Origin: an uncultured Rhizobiaceae group bacterium
GTDB taxonomy: Bacteria > Pseudomonadota > Alphaproteobacteria > Rhizobiales > Rhizobiaceae
DNA length: 64,000 nt
Reading direction: 5' to 3'
NCBI GenBank assembly: GCA_937930845.1
Contig: CALHBJ010000014.1
Span: 96,753 to 160,752, forward strand
Each line of letters opens with the position of its first letter. Within the stretch, counting starts at the first letter, position 1. Of this stretch, positions 8,873-17,034 are shown piece after piece. The notes under the pieces were generated by a model, which was not told the origin of the DNA, did not search any database, and was given only the letters and a program-made list of their open reading frames with translations. The position numbers and the translations under genes were made by a program.

Positions 8873-9637
8873 TTGCCGAAGTATTTTACAGTTATGTTGA
8901 CTTGCCTGATGGTGCTTGTTGGCGCGGTCACTGCCCATGGCGCGCCGAAATCGGCTGGTAGTTCATCCAAAACGCCCTATCTGGTGGCATCCGCCCAAGG
9001 GGCGCCGGTGAATATTGTGGTGATGGGCGATTCCCTTGCCAGCGGCCTTTATCAGGGGCTGACCCGGCTGAACAAGGATGTGGACGGCATCAAGTTCATC
9101 AAAAAGGCAAAGGTGAATACCGGGTTTGTGCGGGTTGATCGATATGACTGGAACAAGGCTGCGGCCCAATTGGCAAAGTCTGGCGACTATCAGGCAGCGG
9201 TTATTCTTCTTGGGTTGAACGATCTCCAGACATTTAGGGAAAACGGCAAGGCCTATCATTATAAAACTGACGGATGGGTTGAGCGCTATCGCGAGCGGAC
9301 CGAAAGGATGATGCGGGATCTGAAATCGGCCGGTGTTGCGGTCTATTGGGCCAGCATACCGATTGTCGCGCCCAATCGGTATCAAGAAGACTATGCGTAT
9401 TTGAACGGGTTTTACCGTGCTGCGGCTGAGAAAATTGGCGTCAAATATATCGACACCTGGAAACCATTGGCTGATGAAAAAGGTGCCTATTCGCCGTTCG
9501 TCAAGGATCGTGAAGGCAAGACGGTTAAAACCCGCATGCGCGATGGCGTTCACTTTACGCCGGACGGCTACCTGATTTTCGCCGGAATTGTGAATGACAT
9601 TCTCCACAAGGATTTGGGCGCGCTGCCATCGCAGTAG
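8873..9637 (+). CDS. Secreted SGNH/GDSL hydrolase, DUF459 family
   Basis: 254 residues from TTG 8873, chosen because GGAG lies 7 bases upstream and it gives a clean signal peptide: MPK, a hydrophobic run to about residue 20, then AHGA. An in-frame ATG at 8783 lies inside the previous gene. SGNH blocks are visible: VVMGDSLASG with nucleophile S54, LLGLNDLQ as block III with its Asn, and DGVHFTP with D224 and H227. DUF459 proteins are common in Rhizobiales and are related to O-acyl esterases and transferases; the target is unassigned. Position before an Ape1-like esterase and an MBOAT acyltransferase suggests action on O-acetyl groups of an envelope glycan. Confidence 0.85.
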   Translation: MPKYFTVMLTCLMVLVGAVTAHGAPKSAGSSSKTPYLVASAQGAPVNIVVMGDSLASGLYQGLTRLNKDVDGIKFIKKAKVNTGFVRVDRYDWNKAAAQLAKSGDYQAAVILLGLNDLQTFRENGKAYHYKTDGWVERYRERTERMMRDLKSAGVAVYWASIPIVAPNRYQEDYAYLNGFYRAAAEKIGVKYIDTWKPLADEKGAYSPFVKDREGKTVKTRMRDGVHFTPDGYLIFAGIVNDILHKDLGALPSQ

Positions 9638-9887
9638 GGCCAATGTCTGACATCGCATCGCTGTGCTGGCGTTTCAACGCCCATGCCATTGAGGGTTCGT
9701 TAACGCTGTTTGGTTAGGTTTGCTTAACTTATGCGTGTGGCGGGTTTGTTGTCGCCATTGGGCGACAATGCGCTGGCACCGCAGCGGATTTGAGCGCGTT
9801 GAATCCAGGTGCGCTTGGGCATGTGCCAGCTGGCCTTCTATCAAGGCTGTCTGGTGCGGTATGCCATTTACAAATGTTGAGCGTCCT

Positions 9888-11417
9888 ATGGTCCTAAAAT
9901 TCCGTTCAGACCGCGATTTGAACCTGCCGTTAAAGTTGAGCGGTGTGCTTGGGTTCACGCTTGTCTTGCTGGCCGCCTGCAACAGCGCCACGCCACCCGA
10001 TGTCGCGGTTTTGGGGGGCAATGGTCAAACCGCGCGTGTGCCGGCCGCGCGTGTGCCGGTGGCCACGCCAACGGCCCGGGCCAAAGCGCTGGCTGCTGTT
10101 TCTGTTCAGCTTGAAGAACAAAAACGCCAATTGGTTTCCCGCAGTTTCATAGAAAACCGCCTCACACCTTCTGGCGACCGCAAAGGCAAGAACACCAATA
10201 TCTTGCTGGCATCGACCACCATTGGGGAACCGACATCGCTGGTTCAAACCATTGAACCGCCGGCGGCGACGAGTTCTGTGCCAGCTCCGTCAGACCCATT
10301 GCTGCAAAAAGAGGGAACCCTTGGCCGGTTCAATTCAAAACTGGCGGCATTGCAATCCGGGAAGCGTAAGACGGCCGTTACGATTTTACACATCGGCGAC
10401 AGCCATGTGGCGTCCGACAGTTTTTCGCGCGGTATCCGCGATGAATTGCAATCTCTTTATGGCGATGCGGGCCGCGGAGCGGTTATTCCCGCCGGTGCGT
10501 TTAAATATGGTGTGGCCGATAAGCTCAAGATGTCAGCGGTTGGAAACTGGCGTGCCAAAACGGCGCTGAAACACAAAAGCGGCCCATTTGGTATTTCGGG
10601 GGTGAGCATGTCGTCGCGCTCGTCGCGCTCGACCTTGAAAATGATTTCACAAAGGGGCGCGTTTGACTGGGCCGAAGTCACCGTTCTCACCGGGCCGTCG
10701 CGTGGCATGTTCACGCTGAAAGTGGGCGCGGTGAAAGAAACGTTTAATGCCTGGTCCCGGACAAAGGGTTCCAAGACCTTTCGTGTGAATGCGCGGGGCA
10801 ATGAGGTTGAAGTGAGGCCAGGTGGCGGCGCTCAAACGACCGTATTAAACTGGGCCACGGGGAAAGACAGGCCGGGCATTCGGTATGTGAATTTTGGATT
10901 GATTGGGGCCAAGGTCGATATCACCAAACGTTTTGATCCAAAACTGGTGGCCAATGATGTGGGCCGACTTAACCCCGATCTGATTGTCTATGGATATGGC
11001 ACCAATGAAGGTTTCAATGATGGTGAGAACCTGAAAATATACCGTCGGTTTGCCGAAAAATTTGTCCGCAGTTTACAAGCTGCCGCACCCAATGCCGATG
11101 TGGTTTTCATTGGTGCCGCTTCGGGGTTGCGCAAACGGGGCAACCGGGCGTGTGGCGGCTGGTCTGTGCCGCCTAAGCTGAATGGTGTTCGCAAGACCAT
11201 CCACGATATCGCACGTTCCACGGAGGCGGGATATTGGGACTGGTCTGCTGAAATGGGCGGTGCCTGTGGCATCAATCGTTGGGCAAAACAGGGATTGGCC
11301 GCCAAGGACCGTGTGCATCTGACCATGCGTGGATATCGCCGCAGCGCCAAGGGCTTCGCCAAATGGCTGACCGATCCCGTTGCCGACGCCACACGGGTGG
11401 CCTCTCAGAAGAACTGA
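9888..11417 (+). CDS. SGNH-family O-acetylesterase-like lipoprotein with internal beta-rich insert
   Basis: 509 residues from ATG 9888; ATG 9861 is an in-frame alternative adding 9 residues. A type II signal ends in LLAAC with Cys31 as the lipidation site. A variable, Pro/Ala-rich linker (about 32-145) leads to block I, ILHIGDSHVASDS, with S172. Then comes a stretch of about 180 residues rich in beta-forming sequence (about 200-340), then block III YGYGTNEGFN, and finally DRVHLTMRG with D474 and H477. A carbohydrate-binding-like domain inserted between blocks I and III is how peptidoglycan O-acetylesterase Ape1 is built, so I read this as Ape1-like. It could instead act as a PatB-like transferase with the MBOAT protein 133 bp downstream. 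Confidence 0.75.
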   Translation: MVLKFRSDRDLNLPLKLSGVLGFTLVLLAACNSATPPDVAVLGGNGQTARVPAARVPVATPTARAKALAAVSVQLEEQKRQLVSRSFIENRLTPSGDRKGKNTNILLASTTIGEPTSLVQTIEPPAATSSVPAPSDPLLQKEGTLGRFNSKLAALQSGKRKTAVTILHIGDSHVASDSFSRGIRDELQSLYGDAGRGAVIPAGAFKYGVADKLKMSAVGNWRAKTALKHKSGPFGISGVSMSSRSSRSTLKMISQRGAFDWAEVTVLTGPSRGMFTLKVGAVKETFNAWSRTKGSKTFRVNARGNEVEVRPGGGAQTTVLNWATGKDRPGIRYVNFGLIGAKVDITKRFDPKLVANDVGRLNPDLIVYGYGTNEGFNDGENLKIYRRFAEKFVRSLQAAAPNADVVFIGAASGLRKRGNRACGGWSVPPKLNGVRKTIHDIARSTEAGYWDWSAEMGGACGINRWAKQGLAAKDRVHLTMRGYRRSAKGFAKWLTDPVADATRVASQKN

Positions 11418-11435
11418 CCTCATGCGGTTATTTCT

Positions 11436-11485
11436 GGTGCCGTGATCTGGCACCGTGAAATGAAACGGCCCAATTGTTTCAATTG
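11436..11485. repeat. Two short inverted repeats between the SGNH and MBOAT genes
   Basis: In the 133-bp gap, GGTGCC and GGCACC are separated by 7 bases (11436-11454), and CAATTG is repeated around TTT (11471-11485), itself palindromic. Neither is followed by a T run, so they are weak as intrinsic terminators. They could be protein-binding sites or an mRNA structure controlling the MBOAT gene, whose own GTG start has no good ribosome-binding site. Confidence 0.35.
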
Positions 11486-11550
11486 ACGGTTCCCACTTCG
11501 CTCCCGGCGACTTAAGTTGTGGCATAGTTCAGTTCTGGTCGTTTGTTTAC

Positions 11551-12966
11551 GTGCTTTTTCCCACCGCCACCTTTGCTGTGTTTTTCGTCATCGTTTTTGC
11601 GGCAAGCTGGAGCCTGCGCGAGAATGTGGAGATACGTAAAGCTGCGCTGCTTGTTGCCAGCTATGTATTCTATGGCTGGTGGGACTGGCGTTTTTGCTTT
11701 CTATTGGCGTTTGCCTCTTGTGTGGCGTGGAGTTCGGCCCTTGCGCGGCAGCACGTGGAAACGGATGCAGCCAAAAAATGGAGCACGCGGGCAAGCATAA
11801 TTGCACTGCTGGGTGTTCTTGGCTTTTTCAAATATTATGGCTTTTTTCTTTCCAGTTTGCAGGAATTGCTGTTTTCCCTTGGCCTGCAGCGGGATCTGCC
11901 CTTTCTGGAAATCATACTTCCGGTGGGCATTTCGTTCTTCTCCTTTCAGGCCATTTCCTATGTGGTCGATTGCGCCCGCGGCAGCGTGGTTGCGCGCCGC
12001 AATCCCATTGATGTGTTTTTGTATATTTCGTTCTTCCCACAACTTGTTGCCGGGCCGATTGTGCGTGCAGCCGATTTCATTCCACAAATGGCGCAACGCA
12101 ATTCCTTAAATGGAGGGATGATTGCGTTTGGATTGGTGTTGTGTGCCTCAGGCCTTTTCAAGAAAATGGTGATTGCCAATTATCTGGCAGCCGATCTGGT
12201 TGATCCGGTATTTCTCGACCCCGGTTCCTATTCCGCGCTGATCATCGTTTTGGCCACCTATGGATATGCGGTTCAGATTTATTGTGACTTTTCCGGCTAC
12301 AGCGATATTGCCATTGGGACGGCGGCTTTGCTGGGATTTCGTTTTCTGAAAAATTTCGACCAGCCCTATCGGGCCACATCCCTGCGTGATTTCTGGCGGC
12401 GGTGGCATATTTCACTGTCCGGCTGGCTGCGCGATTATCTCTATATTCCGTTGGGCGGGTCGCGATTGGGCACAATGAAAACCTATCGCAATTTGTTTCT
12501 CACCATGTTTCTTGGGGGGCTGTGGCATGGGGCGGCGTGGAATTTTCTGATCTGGGGCAGCCTGCATGGCGGGTGGCTTGCGCTTGAACGTGCTTTAACC
12601 GGTCAGGGCGGCGCGCCGGGCGGATCGCGCGTTCGCGCGATTTTGGGCTGGCTTGTTACATTCAATATCGTGTGCGTAGCCTGGGTGTTCTTTCGCGCAG
12701 CGAGTTTTGAAGATGCTATGATGGCCTTTTCCCAGCTTGGCGATTATGGAAGCAATGGTATGGAATTGCTGACATGGTTCACTCTTGCATTGGTGGTTTT
12801 GCCGTTGGCGTTTCAGTTTGCGCCCCAGGATGGCAATGAAAAAATTGCTAAAATTCTGGCCATGCGATCGACCTTGTCGATTTTCATGTTGTTTTGTGCC
12901 GCGCTGTTGATCATCCTTTGGCTGGCACCTGCGGGCACAGCCCCGTTCATTTATTTTCAGTTTTAG
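11551..12966 (+). CDS. MBOAT-family O-acyltransferase (AlgI/PatA/DltB type)
   Basis: 471 residues from GTG 11551, with about 10-12 hydrophobic segments. The family signature is present: DFWRRWHISLSGWLRDYLYIPLGGS near 280-305 and, after a short loop, FLGGLWHGAAWNFLIWG containing the catalytic H326. AlgI, PatA and DltB relatives move an acyl group, usually acetyl, across the inner membrane and hand it to a periplasmic SGNH partner that decorates alginate, peptidoglycan or another glycan. Two exported SGNH proteins lie directly upstream, which fits. A one-helix membrane gene follows after 22 bp, as small subunits often do in such systems. The glycan acceptor is unknown. Confidence 0.92.
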   Translation: MLFPTATFAVFFVIVFAASWSLRENVEIRKAALLVASYVFYGWWDWRFCFLLAFASCVAWSSALARQHVETDAAKKWSTRASIIALLGVLGFFKYYGFFLSSLQELLFSLGLQRDLPFLEIILPVGISFFSFQAISYVVDCARGSVVARRNPIDVFLYISFFPQLVAGPIVRAADFIPQMAQRNSLNGGMIAFGLVLCASGLFKKMVIANYLAADLVDPVFLDPGSYSALIIVLATYGYAVQIYCDFSGYSDIAIGTAALLGFRFLKNFDQPYRATSLRDFWRRWHISLSGWLRDYLYIPLGGSRLGTMKTYRNLFLTMFLGGLWHGAAWNFLIWGSLHGGWLALERALTGQGGAPGGSRVRAILGWLVTFNIVCVAWVFFRAASFEDAMMAFSQLGDYGSNGMELLTWFTLALVVLPLAFQFAPQDGNEKIAKILAMRSTLSIFMLFCAALLIILWLAPAGTAPFIYFQF

Positions 12967-12988
12967 GGACGGTTGAGAAAGTGCTGCG

Positions 12989-13273
12989 ATGACTGAGGGA
13001 TGGAACATATCGTTTGAAGCAACCCATGACCGGCATGAGGTGCGCCGATGGATGGTGCTGTTTCCCTGCGCTTTGGTGGTGCTGGGGATTTTCCAGTCGG
13101 CATCCCTGGTCAGCTTGGCCTATGACCTGCCGCCTTTTTGGGCTGACCTCGGCTTGGTGGGTTTGGCGGAAATCTGGCATGAGGGCATGCAATTTGTGGG
13201 CGCTGCATCGGTGACCGAATGGGTCCAGACCAGTGTGCAGGGCCTGCATGATGATTGGTCTGTGTTTGACTAG
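12989..13273 (+). CDS. Small single-helix membrane protein, unknown
   Basis: 94 residues from ATG 12989. A polar N-terminus with HDRHEVRRW is followed by one hydrophobic helix (about 23-45, VLFPCALVVLGIFQSASLVS) and an acidic, aromatic-rich C-terminal part that would lie in the periplasm if the positive-inside rule holds. I do not recognise the family. It begins 22 bp after the MBOAT gene and its last 26 bases overlap the next gene, so it is in the same operon. By analogy with small membrane subunits accompanying AlgI- or DltB-type acyltransferases it might be an accessory of the MBOAT protein; that is inference only. Confidence 0.65.
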   Translation: MTEGWNISFEATHDRHEVRRWMVLFPCALVVLGIFQSASLVSLAYDLPPFWADLGLVGLAEIWHEGMQFVGAASVTEWVQTSVQGLHDDWSVFD

Positions 13274-14042
13274 GCGGTTGACCTCTCTTCTTGTTGGCTT
13301 TGTCCTTTGGGTGCCCGCAGCCCATGGACAGGAACACCCGTGTCATGTGGACGATGGGATAAGTGGATATGTTGAAGCGATTGATGCCCGGCTTCAAACC
13401 CTCGTTTTGAAAGCTGATGCGGCCCAATATTTTGTCGCCAATATTACTGTTCCCAGTGGCGGCAAATCACCATTTGAACTGATGCAGATGCGCCCAGGGC
13501 AGTTTGTCAGCATCCACGCGGTGCAGGGCATGGAAGACAGATATGGGCGACGTCCGGCGTCGGTTTGGCTGCGCAATGAAATGGGGGTTCACGTTTGGGT
13601 GCAGGGGGATTTGTTGCGGCGTGGCCTTGCCATACTCGACGGGCTGCGTGGCAGTGTTTTAGAACAATGCTCAAATGCGCTGGCCGCAGCGGAAGGCGAG
13701 GCGCGCGAGGCAAAACGCGGGTATTGGTCACGCGCAGACAGTATATTAAGCGCCGGGGACGTTGAAAAACTGGCGCAAAGGTCTGGCCTGTTTACAATCA
13801 TAGAGGGTGTGGTGAAGAGTGTTGGCGACCGGGAAAAACGGCTTTACCTCAATTTTGGCGAAAAGTGGTCGGAAGACTTTACAATATCGGTTGTCAAACG
13901 TGGTCGCGGTGCCTTTAAGGGGGACATCAAGCGGCTGACAAATTTAAAAGGCACATTGGTGCGGGTGCGCGGCGTTCTGGACAACAGTCGAGGGCCGCTG
14001 ATCCGGATGGCAGATGAGAAGCAGATTGAAATTCTGGAATGA
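13248..14042 (+). CDS. Exported SNase-fold protein lacking the nuclease residues
   Basis: 264 residues from ATG 13248, which has AGGG 5 bases upstream; ATG 13251 or TTG 13266 are alternatives. The N-terminus is a signal peptide ending in VPAAHGQ. Residues about 25-165 match the thermonuclease (SNase) fold: MEDRYGRRPASVWLR, then LLRRGLAILDG and AAEGEAREAKRGYWS, all standard for the family. However, the usual D-G-D-T start and the LxGIDAPE-like calcium and catalytic segment are replaced by VEAIDAR and by VANITVP, so the metal-binding Asp and general-base Glu are missing. About 95 further residues follow as a beta-rich tail. It overlaps the genes on both sides (26 and 29 bp), implying coupled translation. 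It is probably a binding or scaffold protein in the periplasm. Confidence 0.75.
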   Translation: MMIGLCLTRRLTSLLVGFVLWVPAAHGQEHPCHVDDGISGYVEAIDARLQTLVLKADAAQYFVANITVPSGGKSPFELMQMRPGQFVSIHAVQGMEDRYGRRPASVWLRNEMGVHVWVQGDLLRRGLAILDGLRGSVLEQCSNALAAAEGEAREAKRGYWSRADSILSAGDVEKLAQRSGLFTIIEGVVKSVGDREKRLYLNFGEKWSEDFTISVVKRGRGAFKGDIKRLTNLKGTLVRVRGVLDNSRGPLIRMADEKQIEILE

Positions 14043-15534
14043 AAAAACTGGCCGTTTAGGCCGCGCCCTTGGCGTGGCGGTGTTGGCGCTTGGATTGCCC
14101 GCTTGTCAGATTCTGGCTGGTGCTGAAAAAATTGCCGAAGGTGATGGCGGTGCCGATGGGGCAGTGAGCGAAGGCAGCAAGGGCTTTTCCTTTGACAAAC
14201 TGCGCGCCCAGGACCCGCAATCGGCCATTGGGGCCAAGGAGCATCCGCGTATCCTGAAAGCCTATGGTGGTGCGTATGAGGATGAGAACCTTGAAGCATT
14301 GCTGGCTGTGGTTGCTGCCGATCTGGTTTCTCAAGGGGACAATACCGAGCGCATATTCGACATCACCATTTTGAATTCTCCCACGGTCAATGCCTTTGCT
14401 TTGCCGGGGGGCTATCTTTATGTGACGCGGGGATTGTTGGCCCTGGCAAATGATCGCTCTGAACTGGCAGCGGTGCTGGCCCATGAAATGGCTCACGTAT
14501 CTTCCAATCATGGCATTGCCCGCAGTGAACAGATCAAGGCGGGAGATCTGGCGGATGCGGTGGCCAGCGAAATTGTTTCCAATCCGCTGGTTAGTTCGGT
14601 TGCAAAAGCAGCGGCGAAGCAAAAATTGTCGAGTTTTTCTCAAAAACAGGAATTGCAGGCGGACGCCATTTCCATCCGGATGATCGGCAAGACTGGCTAT
14701 GATCCCTTTGCGGCCGCGCGATTCCTGAAATCGATGGACCGCTATACGAATTGGCGCGATGCCGATGAGGGCGACAGTGCCGACATGTCCCAATCCCACC
14801 CCTCTACGCCTCAGCGCATTGAAGTGGCGGGGCGCCATGCCCGTTTGGTTGGCCCACCAGGGGCGGGTGAACGGGGGCGCGAGCGGTTTTTGCAGGGAAT
14901 TGACGGGATGGTTTTTGGAGATGTGGACAGCGAAGGCTATATCCGCGCCAACCGTTTTTTGCATCAAAAACTGGGAATTACCTTCAGCGTGCCCAGCGAC
15001 TTCAACTTGAAGAACCGGGTTGACGCCGTTCTTGCAGCCGGGCCGCAACAACTGGCCTTGCGGTTTGATGCGGTGTTGAAAAATTCGACCAGCGCACAAT
15101 CTGCGGTCTCCTATCTCACCAGCGGGTGGGTCAATGGGCTGGACGAGAACAGTGTGGAAGGGCGAACGATTGGCAAGAATATTGGTGCAAGTGGCCGCGC
15201 AGAAGCCGGGGACTGGCAGTTTTCAATCAATGTTCTTGACTATAACGACAGGTATTTTCGGTTCATTCTGGCAGCTCCCAGAAACGCCGTTGGTCTGGCG
15301 GCGACCGGGCGCAAAATTGCTGAGACATTCCGTCCGCTAACTAAGAAAGAGCTTGCTGACCTAAAGCCTCTGAAAGTTAAAATCGTGTCTGTTGGCCGGC
15401 GCGATACGGTCGCGTCCATGTCGAAAAAAATGCGGGGTGTGTCGCGCCCTGAAGAGCTGTTTCGGGCGCTAAATGGGCTGGATGCGGGTGAAAAACTCAC
15501 CGCTGGTACGAAAGTGAAGCTGATCCAGGATTAG
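14014..15534 (+). CDS. M48-family metalloprotease lipoprotein with C-terminal LysM-like segment
   Basis: 506 residues from ATG 14014, inside the end of the previous gene. Signal sequence with lipobox-like GLPAC, Cys31. The zinc protease motif HEMAH is at 157-161 with the third ligand E213 in KQELQADAIS, so the enzyme should be active. Upstream PTVNAFALPGGYLYVTRGLL is typical of BepA/YfgC-type M48 proteins that act in periplasmic and outer-membrane protein quality control. The last 55 residues (VKIVSVGRRDTVASMSKK... KLTAGTKVKLIQD) look like a LysM-related module. Usual BepA has TPR repeats instead. Overlap with the SNase-fold gene places it in the same operon as the MBOAT protein. Confidence 0.88.
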   Translation: MRSRLKFWNEKTGRLGRALGVAVLALGLPACQILAGAEKIAEGDGGADGAVSEGSKGFSFDKLRAQDPQSAIGAKEHPRILKAYGGAYEDENLEALLAVVAADLVSQGDNTERIFDITILNSPTVNAFALPGGYLYVTRGLLALANDRSELAAVLAHEMAHVSSNHGIARSEQIKAGDLADAVASEIVSNPLVSSVAKAAAKQKLSSFSQKQELQADAISIRMIGKTGYDPFAAARFLKSMDRYTNWRDADEGDSADMSQSHPSTPQRIEVAGRHARLVGPPGAGERGRERFLQGIDGMVFGDVDSEGYIRANRFLHQKLGITFSVPSDFNLKNRVDAVLAAGPQQLALRFDAVLKNSTSAQSAVSYLTSGWVNGLDENSVEGRTIGKNIGASGRAEAGDWQFSINVLDYNDRYFRFILAAPRNAVGLAATGRKIAETFRPLTKKELADLKPLKVKIVSVGRRDTVASMSKKMRGVSRPEELFRALNGLDAGEKLTAGTKVKLIQD

Positions 15535-15539
15535 CGCGC

Positions 15540-15674
15540 TTCAAGCTTAGCTTGAATCACTCTAGATTTGAATTTGTGCTCACGCTGTCAGGCTTCGCCT
15601 TTCGCTGCGCAGGCGCGGCGCAATGCGCCGGGTCGGCATATCCTCCCAGAGTTTCCACTTGAGTGAAAAACTCT
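15540..15674. repeat. Hairpin-rich intergenic element
   Basis: The 150 bp between the convergent M48 and xerD genes holds three inverted repeats: TTCAAGCT/AGCTTGAA with a 1-base loop (15540-15556), a GGCGC.../GCGCC structure near 15612-15630, and AGAGTTTCCACT against AGTGAAAAACTCT (15648-15674). The two ends share CTTGA...CTCTAG-like words. It may act as a bidirectional terminator, or be a copy of a dispersed palindromic repeat. Deciding requires a genome search for other copies. Confidence 0.4.
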
Positions 15675-15684
15675 CTAGCGGCAC

Positions 15685-16593
15685 CTATTGGCCCAATGCA
15701 AGCGGGTGGGCCGTTTCCACCAAGCCGCGCAGCCTTTCTTCCAGCACGTGGGTGTAAATCTGGGTTGTCGAAATGTCCGTGTGACCCAATAATTGTTGGA
15801 CAGACCGCAGATCGGCACCATTTTGCAACAGATGGCTGGCAAAGGCATGGCGCAGTATGTGGGGCGAAATCTTTGCCCGGTCCAGCCCGGCCGCATGGGC
15901 CAGTATTTTCAAGTCACGGGCGAAATGCTGGCGCGTGAGATGGCCCAGGGCGCTTGACGATGGAAAGAGCCATTTGCTTTGGGCGTGATCCCAGGTGCTG
16001 ACATAGGCACTGACGGCCTGCCGGGCTTTCGATCCCAGCGGCACCAGGCGTTCTTTTTGTCCTTTTCCCACAACAGCCAGAAACTGCGTATCGTGTTTGG
16101 CTGCACTTGCGGGCAGGCTGACCAGTTCGGAGACGCGCAGGCCGGTTGAATACAGAAGTTCCAGCAATGCGTGCATACGCCGCGCTTTGTGCCTGGCCAA
16201 TGGCTTTGTGGCCTGCTCGCATTGTTCTTCGGCGCATAGCAGCAGCGTATCCACATCGGCTTCGCTCATAACCTTGGGGAGCGGGCGTCCAAGCTTGGGA
16301 TTGTCAATTGTTCCTGTTGGATCATCCCAGCGCAGGCCTTCGGCATAGGCAAAACGGTAGAGCTGGCGCAGTGCGGACAGCTTTCGTGCCTGGGTGGCAG
16401 GGGCAAAGCCTGACTTTTCCTGCTGGTTTAACCAGCGACGCACATCATCGGCGTTCGCGGCCAACAGGGTATTTGGGCAAGTGGCACAAAAATCTTGTAA
16501 ATCGCGCTCATAGCCCGTCAACGTGTTGAGGGCAGCGCCTCTTTCGGCGCTCATCATTTCCAAAAAGGAATCGATTAGAAGAGAATCATTCAT
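15685..16593 (-). CDS. xerD: Site-specific tyrosine recombinase XerD
   Basis: 302 residues. The N-terminal SAM-like core-binding domain (about 5-90) is followed by the catalytic domain with the full tyrosine-recombinase set: R153 (STGLRVSEL), K177, H245 and R248 in [13 protein letters not shown]271 in [13 protein letters not shown], and nucleophile Y280. With XerC it resolves chromosome dimers at dif near division. Placement close to aroK/aroB is the standard Rhizobiales setting and the length matches XerD, so I prefer XerD over XerC; separating them firmly needs an alignment. ATG 16593. Confidence 0.9.
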   Translation of the reverse strand: MNDSLLIDSFLEMMSAERGAALNTLTGYERDLQDFCATCPNTLLAANADDVRRWLNQQEKSGFAPATQARKLSALRQLYRFAYAEGLRWDDPTGTIDNPKLGRPLPKVMSEADVDTLLLCAEEQCEQATKPLARHKARRMHALLELLYSTGLRVSELVSLPASAAKHDTQFLAVVGKGQKERLVPLGSKARQAVSAYVSTWDHAQSKWLFPSSSALGHLTRQHFARDLKILAHAAGLDRAKISPHILRHAFASHLLQNGADLRSVQQLLGHTDISTTQIYTHVLEERLRGLVETAHPLALGQ

Positions 16594-16688
16594 CGATGGC
16601 AGTCTAACGCGCCACCATTTTACAAAGTCTCAATTTTACAAAGTCTCATTTGGAAGTTCACGAGAACGCTGGGATAGGCGGCCCAAGT

Positions 16689-16832
16689 TTAGGGATTTAT
16701 CTTTTTTGAGGGAACTTTGACACGAATTTCCCGCTCCTGGGGCTCCACCATGGTGGCAAGAGCGAACATGCCAGCATAGACGAGACCTGCAAGAACACCG
16801 CAAATCACGAGGAAGCGTATCAGGCTTGGCAC
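16689..16832 (-). CDS. Small conserved membrane protein, unknown
   Basis: 47 residues from GTG 16832, supported by GGAGAG 6 bases upstream; the longer reading back to 16946 has no ribosome-binding site and would include unrelated sequence. One hydrophobic helix (SLIRFLVICGVLAGLVYAGM) is followed by TMVEPQEREIRVKVPSKKINP. Similar tiny one-helix proteins sit between xerD and aroK in related Rhizobiales genomes, as I recall, and no function is known. It is divergent from aroK. Confidence 0.65.
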   Translation of the reverse strand: MPSLIRFLVICGVLAGLVYAGMFALATMVEPQEREIRVKVPSKKINP

Positions 16833-17034
16833 GAGCGTCTCTCCATTGTGCGAGTTGACAAATCGGGCACGAATATCTCTATGTTGCGCGCCGGTTATAC
16901 AATCATCCAAGTTATGATAAAGCTGGCCGGGAATAGCAAGTTGCACCGCGCCTCTTGACGATCAGATGAATTTGCGTTGTTTGGCGCTGAACCCCAGATA
17001 CTTCACTCGAAAAAGAAGACAGAAAACAGACACC

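Noticed and set aside
10021..10062. GCGCGTGTGCCGG repeat inside the lipoprotein SGNH gene
   Set aside because: A short tandem duplication in the Ala/Pro/Val linker; in frame and with no sign of phase variation or mobility.
14056..15099. A 347-codon open frame antisense to the M48 protease gene
   Set aside because: The plus strand encodes a protease with an intact HEMAH motif. The antisense reading is low-complexity, with no family pattern, and is a shadow of codon bias.
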